64,000 nucleotides of DNA from contig NZ_LT670849.1 in assembly GCF_900142985.1 (NCBI RefSeq), positions 5,844,501 through 5,908,500 on the forward strand, read 5' to 3'. The notes beneath the pieces were generated by a model, which was given only the letters and a program-made list of their open reading frames with translations, did not search any database and was not told where the DNA came from. Of this stretch, positions 25,475 through 34,077 are shown piece after piece. The stretch is from Bradyrhizobium erythrophlei (lineage in GTDB: Bacteria; Pseudomonadota; Alphaproteobacteria; Rhizobiales; Xanthobacteraceae). A program made the position numbers and the translations under genes. Each line of letters begins with the position of its first letter. Within the stretch, counting starts at the first letter, position 1.

Positions 25475-26464
25475 ATGAAGCGACGCGACTTAATCAAGCT
25501 CATTGGCGGCGCGGCTGCGGCTTGGCCGCTCGCGGCGAGGGGGCAACGGGCCTCCGCGATCAAGCGCGTCGCCATCCTTATGGGCCTTGCTGAGACCGAT
25601 GCAGAGGGGCAGGCCAGAAACAAGGCACTTCGCGAAAGACTTCAGAAGTTGGGATGGACCGAAAACAACAATATCGAGCTTGAATACTATTGGAACGTGA
25701 ACAGCAACAAGCGTGGTGACGAGTCGGTTGCGGAGGTGATGAACAAAAGGGTCGATGTAATTTTCACAAATAGTCCCGCCGCTTTGGCGGCAGCAAAAAA
25801 GGCTACACGTTCCATGCCTATCGTTTTCGTTCAGTTCACCGATCCTGTTGAAGATGGCTTTGTTGCGAGTGTGGCCCGTCCGGGCGGGAACATCACCGGG
25901 TTCGCGAGCTCTGAACACGTAATGAGCACCAAATGGCTCGATCTCCTGAGAGAGCTGGCGCCCCGGACCACACGGGTTGGTTTCATCCAAAATGTCGAGC
26001 ATCCATCATGGCTCCGGTACAACCGGATAATTCAGGAAGTAGCGCCATCTTTCGGGTTTGCCGCTGTTCCTATCGGACTAAGGAGCGTTAGCGAGATTGA
26101 AGAAGGAATAAACAACTTGTCTCTTCTTCCGGGGGGCGCTCTGTTGATATTGCCGGACACCTTCAACACCATCAATCGCAAGTCCATCATCGCATCAGCA
26201 AGACAGCAAGGCCTCCCGGCGATCTATCCCTTGACCATTTTTGCGAAGGAGGGCGGACTCATGTCGTATGGCGGCGATCTGGTCGATTTGTTTGGGCAGG
26301 CCGCGTCATATGTGGATCGTATTTTGCGAGGCGATAAGGCGGGAGAGTTGCCGATCCAGCAGGCAACCAAGTTTGATCTCGTGCTCAATCTGAGGACGGC
26401 CGCGGCGCTCGGCCTTACTATTCCCTCATCGTTGCTTGCCCGTGCCGACGAGGTGATCGAATAG
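25475..26464 (+). CDS. ABC transporter substrate-binding protein (ABC_sub_bind family)
   Basis: 329 residues: an N-terminal Tat-type signal (MKRRDLIKLIGGAAAAWPLA), then a two-lobe periplasmic-binding fold with RVAILMG, DVIFTNSPAALAAAKKAT, PIVFVQFTDPVEDGFVASVA, RPGGNITGF and a C-terminal LVLNLRTAAALGLTIPSSLL. These are the standard landmarks of the PF04392 family, which is greatly expanded in Rhizobiales. No permease or ATPase gene is adjacent, so it is an orphan binding protein. Substrate unknown. Confidence 0.92.
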   Translation: MKRRDLIKLIGGAAAAWPLAARGQRASAIKRVAILMGLAETDAEGQARNKALRERLQKLGWTENNNIELEYYWNVNSNKRGDESVAEVMNKRVDVIFTNSPAALAAAKKATRSMPIVFVQFTDPVEDGFVASVARPGGNITGFASSEHVMSTKWLDLLRELAPRTTRVGFIQNVEHPSWLRYNRIIQEVAPSFGFAAVPIGLRSVSEIEEGINNLSLLPGGALLILPDTFNTINRKSIIASARQQGLPAIYPLTIFAKEGGLMSYGGDLVDLFGQAASYVDRILRGDKAGELPIQQATKFDLVLNLRTAAALGLTIPSSLLARADEVIE

Positions 26465-26517
26465 GACCCCTCACTTCCGAGGCTGGCACGAAACGGACCA
26501 GCTGGGTCGGTCTGACG

Positions 26518-26591
26518 ATGTCTGTTCAGCGGGGTGGATCGGAAGTGGCTGGCAGACGGTCAGAACGACGCGAATGACCCGTTTCGGAAAT
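26518..26591 (+). repeat. Dispersed 75-bp repeat, copy 2
   Basis: Begins ATGTCTGTTCAGCGGGG, contains CGGAAGT, and ends with TGACCC...GGAAAT (one change from GACAT). It is preceded by GGACCAGCTGGGTCGGTC, a segment that also precedes a half copy at 30362. Confidence 0.5.
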
Positions 26592-26613
26592 TGATGCTCG
26601 CCAAGAATCGGGC

Positions 26614-26928
26614 TCAATCGATTTGGTCGGACCGCTTCCTCGCTTTCCTTTTGAGCGTGTCGCGAGCCAGAAATTCGACGCCGAGTTGATCACCATCAAC
26701 ACGCACCAGCTGACAACGCCGATACGCGAGACCGGTTGATGACAGAAGAAGGAAAAACTCCTTGAGATCGAGTCCCTCGAGAGAACCCTCAATATGTAAA
26801 CGCGCACCGGTCTGCGACACGTCGATCATCTTGCATTCCCGACGCCAGGTTCCGTCAATCCCCATCAGGTAGACTGGAATACCCCGTTCGAACTGAACAC
26901 GATCACTCTTGCGGTCTCCATAGGCCAT
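26614..26928 (-). CDS. PilZ domain protein
   Basis: 104 residues, a single PilZ beta-barrel. RVQFERGIPVY provides the first motif (an R-x4-R-like arginine pair) and DVSQTGARL the second (D/N-x-S-x2-G), both needed for cyclic-di-GMP binding. Stand-alone PilZ proteins act as c-di-GMP effectors on motility, surface polysaccharide or transcription partners. The gene stands alone on its strand. Confidence 0.85.
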   Translation of the reverse strand: MAYGDRKSDRVQFERGIPVYLMGIDGTWRRECKMIDVSQTGARLHIEGSLEGLDLKEFFLLLSSTGLAYRRCQLVRVDGDQLGVEFLARDTLKRKARKRSDQID

Positions 26929-27213
26929 CGCTCAATCCTAATTGAGAGCGTCGAATGGCGAGCACTCAGCCAGTGCGCGCGAACTCGCTCATCGCATTCG
27001 CGTGCAACAGCCTTGATTGCCCCTTGGTCATCTGCTTTCCCTCTAAAAGAGAGATACAGATTGGATGTTGAATCGTGGTTATGAATTTTGGTTAGGGTCT
27101 GATTAATTTACCTTTTCGCCTCAAAATAATCATCGCGCGCAGAATTGCGAATCAGAAAAGCGAAGCTCACTTTTGGACATTGCTTGCGACTTGGCTCTGG
27201 AGGGCGCGACGTC

Positions 27214-27405
27214 GTGGAACATCAGGAAAAAGTACCGAGGCCAGCAACGGCGGCTACGCTGCCTCTGTGTCCTGCGTGCACGGCTTTCGTGGACGCTAAG
27301 GTCCGGCTTCTAGATCCCAACACGGGTCGGACGGTCGAGCTTTATCGTTGCAGTTGCGGTCAGCGCATCTGGGTCGATGACGGACAGAGCCTCCGGATCG
27401 ACTAA
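27214..27405 (+). CDS. Small zinc-ribbon protein
   Basis: 63 residues from GTG 27214 (GGAGG 10 bases upstream); the frame opens at TTG 27145. CPACTAFVDAKV...YRCSCGQRIWV gives a C-x2-C...C-x-C pair likely to bind zinc. The partner and role are unknown. Confidence 0.5.
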   Translation: MEHQEKVPRPATAATLPLCPACTAFVDAKVRLLDPNTGRTVELYRCSCGQRIWVDDGQSLRID

Positions 27406-27471
27406 ACTACTTCGGCGGCTGCAATCCTGACGAATTGGCCCACTCGTCCAGATGGGCGGCGATTTCCGTTT

Positions 27472-28005
27472 TTGCGCGAGATTTCGCGATCAAAGGCGGC
27501 CAGTACCATGTTCCTCAATGACGAGGGGCCGATCGCTGGCGGTCGCGAGCTCTGGGGTTTTCCGAAAAAGCTGGCGCAGCCGACGCTGCGGACCGAAGTC
27601 GACACGCTGGTCGGCACCCTGGATTACGGACCGATTCGGGTTGCCACCGGCACGATGGGCTACAAGCACAGTCAAGCCGATCTGTCGCAACTCAGAGCGT
27701 CGCTTGCGGCACCGAACTTCCTGCTCAAGATCATTCCGCACGTCGACGGCACGCCACGCATCTGCGAATTGGTCGAATATCATCTCGAGGAGGTCACGCT
27801 GAAGGGCGCGTGGACTGGACCTGCGGCGCTACACCTATCGCCCCACGCTTTGGCACCCGCCGCCGAACTACCGGTTCTCGAGATCGTGTCCGCGATCCAC
27901 ATCCTTGCCGACCTGACGCTCGGGCTGGGCAAGGTCGTGCATGACTACCTCCAGCCGCCAAGCCGACTTCTCCCCCAAGCCCGCGAGATGAGCTTGGTCG
28001 AATGA
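27472..28005 (+). pseudogene. 5'-truncated acetoacetate decarboxylase
   Basis: From ATG 27508 the frame reads [20 protein letters not shown], the acetoacetate decarboxylase active-site region with the Schiff-base Lys (FPKKLA), and continues to the C-terminal HDYLQPPSR. About the first 80 residues of a normal 245-residue enzyme are absent, and the upstream sequence does not restore them in any frame I could find. Probably a remnant, unless a short N-terminus is functional. Confidence 0.7.
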
Positions 28006-28118
28006 ACGTGAGGAGGTTTATGAGAAATGAATTAAATAATCTGAAGGCCACGACGGCCGTGGCAGCGGCTCGTGAGAATAGAGTGCAATAATTCCATAAC
28101 ATTCGAAGCACGAACGCC

Positions 28119-28193
28119 ATGTCCGCTGTCTAGGTAAGAGCCGACCTAATTCATGCCGAGCGTAAGGTCTGCTTTTTGACCCGCAACGGACAT
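28119..28193 (+). repeat. Dispersed 75-bp repeat, copy 3
   Basis: Starts ATGTCCGCTGTCTAGG and ends TTTGACCCGCAACGGACAT. ATGTCCG and CGGACAT form exact inverted ends. Confidence 0.65.
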
Positions 28194-28275
28194 CAGGGCA
28201 GTCGGGGAAGCCCAATTAGAAGGCTGAGGATCGATCCTCAGCGTATAAGTTCCCCGGCGAGTTTTGGTGCCGCGC

Positions 28276-29505
28276 ATGCTATCAAGCGGTATGAGCCCAG
28301 CACCCGACACAGACGAACCGGTAGTTGAGGGGAAACCAGGCAAAGAACCCGAGGATTTGACCGGGCGTGCACTCCGACTACGTATTCGGCAGCAGGAGTT
28401 GCTCGCCGAACTTGGGGTCCTAGCCCTCCAGCGCACGAGCTTCACTGATCTGCTCAATCACACCGCGCGGATGACGGCCGAAGGCCTTGATGCCGAATAT
28501 TGCAAAATCATGGAGTACATTCCGGCAGACAAGCGTTTGCTAGTCCGCGCTGGCGTTGGCTGGGGTGAGGGTGTGGTTGGCAACGCGACCGTCGGAGCCG
28601 ATTTGGATTCGCCGGCCGGTTACGCCCTCCGGACCGGTAAGCCCGTGATTTCCAATCATCTCGAAAATGAAGAACGATTTCGAACTCCGGAATTACTCGC
28701 CGAACACGGGATTCGCCGTGCCATGAATGTCATACTACAAGGCGATGGCTTGCCATTCGGAGTGCTTGAAGTCGACAGTCAAGCTGAAGGTGAGTTCGGC
28801 GAGCATGACATCGCCTTCCTGCAAGGTGCCGCAAATATCCTCGGTATGGCAATTGAGCAGCAGCAATACCAGCGCAGACTGCAAGCTGCATTGGACCGTC
28901 ATCAAATCTTGCTCAAGGAAGTCAACCACCGTGTCAAGAACAGCCTTCAAGTGGTATCGAGTATGCTTCACCTACAAGCGAATGCCGCTAATGATCCCGC
29001 ATTGAGCGAACGGCTCATGGAAGCATCTACCCGAATCTTGGCAGTCGGCCGCGCTTACAATCGCCTCGCGTACAATGCCGACTATGAGAACGTCGATTTG
29101 GTCGCCTATCTGCAGGAAGTCGTCCAAGATCTGGAGTCTGCAGTTGCTCCATGCAAGGTCCAACTTGATACACCTAACGACATCGAGTTCCCCGCAGACC
29201 GTGCCATTCTCGTTGCATTGATTGTCAACGAGCTAATCTTGAACGCCGGTAGACATGCCTATCCCGATTCCCCGGGAGGGGTGATCCGCCTGCAACTCGT
29301 TCTAAGCGACGACAAAGTCTCCATTTCGGTCAGCGATGACGGAATCGGACTGCCCGCCGACTTCGATCCAGCTCTCTCTAAGCGCCTGGGGACTCGCATT
29401 GCTCTAGGGCTTGCAGGTCAGCTCGGGGCCGAATTGATAAGACAAAAATCTAGTAAAGGCGCACATTTTACGTTCGTCGTACCATTACACGCCGCGACCA
29501 ATTGA
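28276..29505 (+). CDS. GAF-domain sensor histidine kinase, HisKA_2 type
   Basis: About 409 residues: an N-terminal GAF domain (about 35-190), then LLKEVNHRVKNSLQVVSSML, the HisKA_2 phosphoacceptor box with its His, and a HATPase_c_2 domain with the N-box VNELILNAGRHA and G-box SDDGIGLP. There is no transmembrane helix, so it is cytoplasmic. Such kinases act in general-stress or light/redox signalling in Alphaproteobacteria. No response regulator is adjacent. The start could also be ATG 28291; neither has a strong ribosome site. Confidence 0.85.
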   Translation: MLSSGMSPAPDTDEPVVEGKPGKEPEDLTGRALRLRIRQQELLAELGVLALQRTSFTDLLNHTARMTAEGLDAEYCKIMEYIPADKRLLVRAGVGWGEGVVGNATVGADLDSPAGYALRTGKPVISNHLENEERFRTPELLAEHGIRRAMNVILQGDGLPFGVLEVDSQAEGEFGEHDIAFLQGAANILGMAIEQQQYQRRLQAALDRHQILLKEVNHRVKNSLQVVSSMLHLQANAANDPALSERLMEASTRILAVGRAYNRLAYNADYENVDLVAYLQEVVQDLESAVAPCKVQLDTPNDIEFPADRAILVALIVNELILNAGRHAYPDSPGGVIRLQLVLSDDKVSISVSDDGIGLPADFDPALSKRLGTRIALGLAGQLGAELIRQKSSKGAHFTFVVPLHAATN

Positions 29506-29768
29506 ACGTAGCTATTTGCGTGGAAGCGTGTGGACCGACGCATGTCGGCTCCTTATGCCTTTGTCTGTTCCTGGCACTAAACCGACAAAGTCCGACCGCG
29601 CCAGCGACGTGAGTCCAGACAGAGGCTCGGCGGCGCGCCTGGGTCTGCAAACGAGAGGGCATTTTGTGACCCAGTTCACACCGTTCATCAGCGAATTCGG
29701 GTATAAGGAAGCGGCCCTTTCTGACGAAATGGGACCAAGCACCGCGCTGACGCAAGGAGCGCTGGGGG

Positions 29769-30260
29769 ATGAATGCACAAGGCAGCATCATCCGTTACAT
29801 CACCACGATGGTGATCGTCGGGTTCACCGTACTAGCGGCGGCGACTTTCCACAGTGCTCGGAAAGAGATTAGCCAAGCCTTGCCCGCCGACGCAATGACA
29901 GCAGCCTACTTCGAACGGCATTCCGAACCTGACTGTAGATTTAAAGGGGCTTGGCACGACTGGGAACGCGACGAATGGATGACGCTTGGCTGCCTCGAAG
30001 TCAAAGTCCAGCATCGCGAGGGCAGCTACGGCTTTGCAACAGGACCCCGGGCGACTTTACAGGTCTCAATGCAAGGCACCTACTGGATTGACGGAGGGGG
30101 CATTCTCCATGTCGCTCGCCAGGACAGTGAAGGGAAAAATAACGATTTTAGCGTGCCGATCTCGGTCGAAAATGCCGAGTACCCAACACAGATGTGTTTC
30201 GCGGAAACCACCGAAGGGATTGCATGCACTGCGTTCTTCATTTGGAAGAAGGATGACTAA
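29769..30260 (+). CDS. Hypothetical exported or membrane-anchored protein
   Basis: 163 residues with an N-terminal hydrophobic segment (about 8-28, IIRYITTMVIVGFTVLAAA) that is a signal peptide or anchor. A beta-rich domain with four Cys (DCRFKGAW, LGCLEV, MCFAET, IACTAF) that could form two disulfides follows. The start follows AAGGAGCGCTGGGGG. No known domain recognised. Confidence 0.5.
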   Translation: MNAQGSIIRYITTMVIVGFTVLAAATFHSARKEISQALPADAMTAAYFERHSEPDCRFKGAWHDWERDEWMTLGCLEVKVQHREGSYGFATGPRATLQVSMQGTYWIDGGGILHVARQDSEGKNNDFSVPISVENAEYPTQMCFAETTEGIACTAFFIWKKDD

Positions 30261-30430
30261 GTTCTTCACAACGGCTCTCAACACGGTCTCTCCATCGTCC
30301 TCAAACAAGGATCGTGTTGTCGCCTTTTGGCATCAACCGGACCAACGTGGTCGGTCGGACGATGTCCGTTTTTCGCGAACTGAAGAGGTGTTGAGGAGAA
30401 TATCCGTTAAAGCTGGGTGAGGGATTTGCA

Positions 30431-31648
30431 ATGTTCATATTGAGGCTTCCTCTCGCATTGTGCCTGAATTTCGCGATCGCGGTCGGAGTAGCCGGGCCGG
30501 CGGACTCACAAATCTCCGAGCAGCCCATCAAGGTCGGAGTCATTACTGACATGAATGGGCCGCTTGCCAGCGCCACCGGTCGTGGGTCGGTCGAGGCGGC
30601 TCGTATGGCGGCGGAGGAGTTTGGATTCTCCATCAGCGGCCGGCCCATCGAAATCCTCTCAGCGGATCACCAAAACAAACCGGACATCGGTGCGGCGATC
30701 GTGCGCCGATGGTTTGATGTCGAGCACGTCAACGTTGCCGCTGACATCGCAAATTCCGCGGTCGGATTTGCGATAGTGGAGCTCGCACGCACTCGCAACA
30801 AGATTGTCTTGGTGGGCGCTGGATCCTCGGACTTTACCGGCAAGGCTTGCGCGCCGACGAGCATCCACTGGACGTGGGATACCTACAGTTCGGCGACCGG
30901 TTCTGTGAAGGCCGTTTTCGGCCCCGGTGCGGACAAATGGTTCTTCATCAGCTCGGACTTCGCGTTCGGGCATGCACTCGAGCGTGACGGGATTGCCGCC
31001 GTCGAGAAACTCGGCGGCGGCGCCGTCGGCCATATTCGAGCGCCATTCGGTACCGCCGATTTCAGCTCGTTTCTGCTGCAGGCACAACAAAGCAATGCCT
31101 CAGTGATCGCCTTTGGGACCGGGGGCGCAGACACGGTTAACATACTCAAACAGGCGGCGGAGTTTCATCTGGCGAAGCCGGGCGTGCGCGTCATGCCGCT
31201 GCAGCTGATGATCGATGAGGTCAAGGCAATCGGGCTCGAACTCGGGCAGGGAAACTTCGCGCTCATGGCCTTCCATTACGAGAGATCGCCGGAGGCCAAG
31301 GCATGGTCTTTGCGCTTCTTCGACCGTGTCAGGGCGATGCCGACGGCTATCCAGGCCGGCACCTATTCGGCGGTTCGCCACTATTTGCAGGCGGTCAAGG
31401 ACAGCGGAACCGACGAATCCGTCGCCGTCGTCGCAAAGATGCGCGCGACGCCGGTCAACGACATGTTTGCGACCGGTGGCTACCTTCGCGAAGACGGTCG
31501 GATGGTTCATGACATGTACCTCACCCAGATCAAGGCTCCGGCGGAGTCGACCGGTCCCTGGGACCTGGTCAAAATCATCAGGACCGTCCGTGGCGAAGAC
31601 GTGTTTCGACCCTTGGCCGACAGCGAGTGTCCCCTGATCAAACGATAG
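30431..31648 (+). CDS. Branched-chain-type ABC transporter substrate-binding protein
   Basis: 405 residues: a Sec signal peptide (about 1-27, ending PADSQISEQ), then a type I periplasmic-binding fold: IKVGVITDMNGPLASATGRG, KWFFISSDFAFGHALERDG and TADFSSFLLQAQQSNASVIA are LivK-like landmarks. There is no transporter partner nearby; a broken methyltransferase gene follows. It is more diverged than the protein at 12116. Ligand unknown. Confidence 0.9.
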   Translation: MFILRLPLALCLNFAIAVGVAGPADSQISEQPIKVGVITDMNGPLASATGRGSVEAARMAAEEFGFSISGRPIEILSADHQNKPDIGAAIVRRWFDVEHVNVAADIANSAVGFAIVELARTRNKIVLVGAGSSDFTGKACAPTSIHWTWDTYSSATGSVKAVFGPGADKWFFISSDFAFGHALERDGIAAVEKLGGGAVGHIRAPFGTADFSSFLLQAQQSNASVIAFGTGGADTVNILKQAAEFHLAKPGVRVMPLQLMIDEVKAIGLELGQGNFALMAFHYERSPEAKAWSLRFFDRVRAMPTAIQAGTYSAVRHYLQAVKDSGTDESVAVVAKMRATPVNDMFATGGYLREDGRMVHDMYLTQIKAPAESTGPWDLVKIIRTVRGEDVFRPLADSECPLIKR

Positions 31649-31659
31649 GAATTACCGCG

Positions 31660-32665
31660 ATGGCCGATTTCGGCACCGCACAGCTTTCGCAAATGATCAG
31701 GGGCTATTGGGTCAGCCAGATCGTCGGAACGCTGGCGCGACTTGAAATCGCCGATCGTCTTGCGCACGGTCCTCTCGAGCCCAGCGCCCTTGCCAAAGCG
31801 GTCGAGTGTGAGCCGCGTGCCACCTTGCGGCTGCTGCGAGCCGCCGTGAGCGTGGGGCTTATCGCAGCGTTGCCGGACGGGCGGTTCGGCCTCGCACCAG
31901 CGGGCGAGTTGCTGCGATCCGATGTGCCGGATTCGGTACGCGATTTTGCTATCGCGATGACGGCACCAGGCCATTGGCTTCCATGGGGCCGGTTGACGGA
32001 AGCGATCAGGAAAGGCGAACGGCAAGCGGCAGCGGCGCTCGGTCATGAGCTCTTCGATTATTATGCAGCCAACCCCAGCGAGGGCAGCGCGTTCACCGGC
32101 GCGATGGCCAATCATTCCGCCGGCGTTGCCGGGGCGCTTGCGCGCGCTCGACACGTCGGCGGAAAACCACGTGGTCGACATCGGAGGTGCTTCCGGGACG
32201 ATCATTGCCGCCTTGCTCAAGGTAAATCCGGCGCTGCGTGGCACAATCCTCGAACGCGCGGACGTGGTGCCTCGCGCCGAAGCTGAACTCACTAAGCTAG
32301 GGCTGTCATCGCGATGCCGGGCCGTTGCGGGTGATTTCTTCGATAGCGTCCCGGAAGCCGACCTCTACATCCTAAAGATCATTCTTCACGATTGGGATGA
32401 CCAGCAAAGCGTAACCATCTTGCGCAACTGCGCTCGCGCAATGCGGCCCAATGGCCGCGTTGTTCTCGTCGAGCGGCTCGTCCCGGAGCACGGGGACGCG
32501 GGCGAGGCGGCGCTCTCCGACCTCAACATGCTCGTCCTCCTTCCTGGGCGTGAACGGACCACGAGCGAATTTGCCGAGCTTTTTCGCGCGGCCGGTTTGA
32601 AGCTCGATCGGATATCCGAGCTAACATCCTCTTTGACCCTGATCGAAGCCTCGTCAGCGGCGTAG
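31660..32665 (+). pseudogene. Frameshifted SAM-dependent O-methyltransferase
   Basis: The N-terminal part (31660 to about 32145) gives the plant-type O-methyltransferase dimerisation domain (YWVSQIVGTLARLEIADRLA). The C-terminal part in the next frame gives HVVDIGGASGTIIAALLK (SAM motif I) and IILHDWDDQQSVTIL (the catalytic His-Asp motif) to the stop at 32665. The two halves join in a GCGCGCGC run near 32141-32148; loss of one GC pair would explain the break. The encoded enzyme would otherwise be full length (about 335 residues). Confidence 0.75.
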
Positions 32666-32789
32666 TTCACGACTCGCAGCGCGCCGCCTTCATGCCTGAA
32701 CCATAAGGATTGAGACAAGCCGCTGAACAGGTGACGGAGCGCCTACGTGTCGGCTAGGCACAAGGCGGACTTGGCAGCCCAGCCGCCGA

Positions 32790-32863
32790 ATGTCTGCCTT
32801 CGGGAGAAAAGCAGAAGCGCTGGTTACGCGGGCCGATTTGGCCTGTTGACCCAAACCCGACAT
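32790..32863 (+). repeat. Dispersed 75-bp repeat, copy 4
   Basis: Starts ATGTCTGCCTTCGGG and ends GTTGACCCAAACCCGACAT, the same layout as the copies at 25303 and 28119. Confidence 0.6.
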
Positions 32864-32946
32864 TTCGCAGACTCAAATCCGTACCCGCAGCATCAGGGAC
32901 GGCAAAGCGCCTGTCCGACGATAGCCGGATCAAAAAGACAGACAAA

Positions 32947-32978
32947 ACCGCCGCCATGCTCCGAAGCATGGCGGCGGT
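32947..32978 (+). terminator. Intrinsic terminator hairpin
   Basis: A 14-bp perfect stem (ACCGCCGCCATGCT pairing with AGCATGGCGGCGGT) with a CCGA loop, followed by TTATTCTT on plus and TTTTG on minus. Probably terminates transcripts from both sides. Confidence 0.65.
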
Positions 32979-33037
32979 TTATTCTTCATCAACGACGGAG
33001 CGCAAACTCAGCGATAGCTCTTTATCTGTCAGCTAGA

Positions 33038-34072
33038 TCTGGTCTTTCAGGAGGTTGTCCATCTGGTCTGAACCGAGGAAGCTGAGGTTGCGAAGCTTCA
33101 GTGTTCCAAGGAGAGACCAGATGAACGTCCACAAGAATGCGCCTTTGACCCCCAAAGGTCGAGAGGTGATGGTGCGAAGCGTGGTCGATGGCGGGCTGAA
33201 CAAGGCCGACGCGGCTTTCCAGTTCAACACGACGCCGAAGACGGTTGCCAAATGGGTCAAGCGGTTCCGCGCGGAGGGTGTGGAAGGGTTGCGTGATCGT
33301 TCCTCCAGACCTCTTTCATCGCCAAGCCAAACCCCGCCAGCCACGTGCACGGCCGTCGAGGCCTTGCGCCGCCGGCGCCACACCGGCAAGCAGATCGCAG
33401 CCGAGGTCGGGATCTCGCCGGCCACCGTCAGCCGCATCCTTCGCCGCTTGGGACTAAACCGGATACGCGATCTGGAGCCGGCCGAACCGGAACACCGCTA
33501 TGAACGCGAGAACCCAGGCGAGATCATTCACATCGACATCAAAAAGCTCGGGCGTTTCGAGCGTGTCGGCCACCGCATCACCCGCGATCGAACCGGCCAG
33601 AGCAACAGCCGCGGCGTCGGCTGGGAGTTCGTCCACGTCTGCATTGACGATCACTCCCGCGTCGCTTTCTCCGAGATCAAGCCCGACGAGACGGCTGATA
33701 GCGCCGTTCCCTTCCTCAAGGCGGCCGTGGCTTACTACAAAAGCCTCGGCGTCACCGTCACGCGCGTCATGACAGACAATGGAAGTTGCTATAAGGCTTT
33801 CGCCTTCCGTGACGCGTGCCGGGACCTGGGCCTCAAGCACATCCGCACCAAGCCCTACACGCCAAAAACAAACGGCAAGGCCGAGCGCTTCATCCAGACC
33901 GCACTTAGGGAATGGGCTTACGCCCATGCCTATCCCACATCTGATCGGCGCGCCAAGGAGCTGCCGATCTGGCTGCACCGATACAACTGGCACAGGCCCC
34001 ATGGTGGTATACGATTTCAAACGCCTATCAGCAGACTCGGTCTAACCGAGGACAACCTCTTGAGGCTCCACA
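33038..34072 (+). mobile_element. IS481-family insertion sequence (1035 bp) with 6-bp target duplication GCTAGA
   Basis: The ends are imperfect inverted repeats: left TCTGGTCTTTCAGGAGGTTG, and right (reversed) TGTGGAGCCTCAAGAGGTTG, matching at 17 of 23 positions. Both sides are flanked by GCTAGA (33032-33037 and 34073-34078), which fits the NCTAGN target rule known for IS481. It encodes one transposase. The element landed on the stop codon of the ankyrin-repeat gene. Confidence 0.85.
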
Positions 34073-34077
34073 GCTAG
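33121..34077 (+). CDS. IS481 family transposase
   Basis: 318 residues: N-terminal HTH (KTVAKWVKRFRAEG and GISPATVSRILRRLGL) and a DDE integrase core with Asp in IIHIDIKKLGRF, Asp in VMTDNGSCYK and Glu in TNGKAERFIQT. The frame opens at 33055; ATG 33121 follows AAGGAGAGACC. The coding region runs through the right inverted repeat, and its TAG stop lies in the duplicated target sequence (34075-34077), so the host DNA supplies it. It appears intact and possibly active. Confidence 0.92.
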   Translation: MNVHKNAPLTPKGREVMVRSVVDGGLNKADAAFQFNTTPKTVAKWVKRFRAEGVEGLRDRSSRPLSSPSQTPPATCTAVEALRRRRHTGKQIAAEVGISPATVSRILRRLGLNRIRDLEPAEPEHRYERENPGEIIHIDIKKLGRFERVGHRITRDRTGQSNSRGVGWEFVHVCIDDHSRVAFSEIKPDETADSAVPFLKAAVAYYKSLGVTVTRVMTDNGSCYKAFAFRDACRDLGLKHIRTKPYTPKTNGKAERFIQTALREWAYAHAYPTSDRRAKELPIWLHRYNWHRPHGGIRFQTPISRLGLTEDNLLRLHS

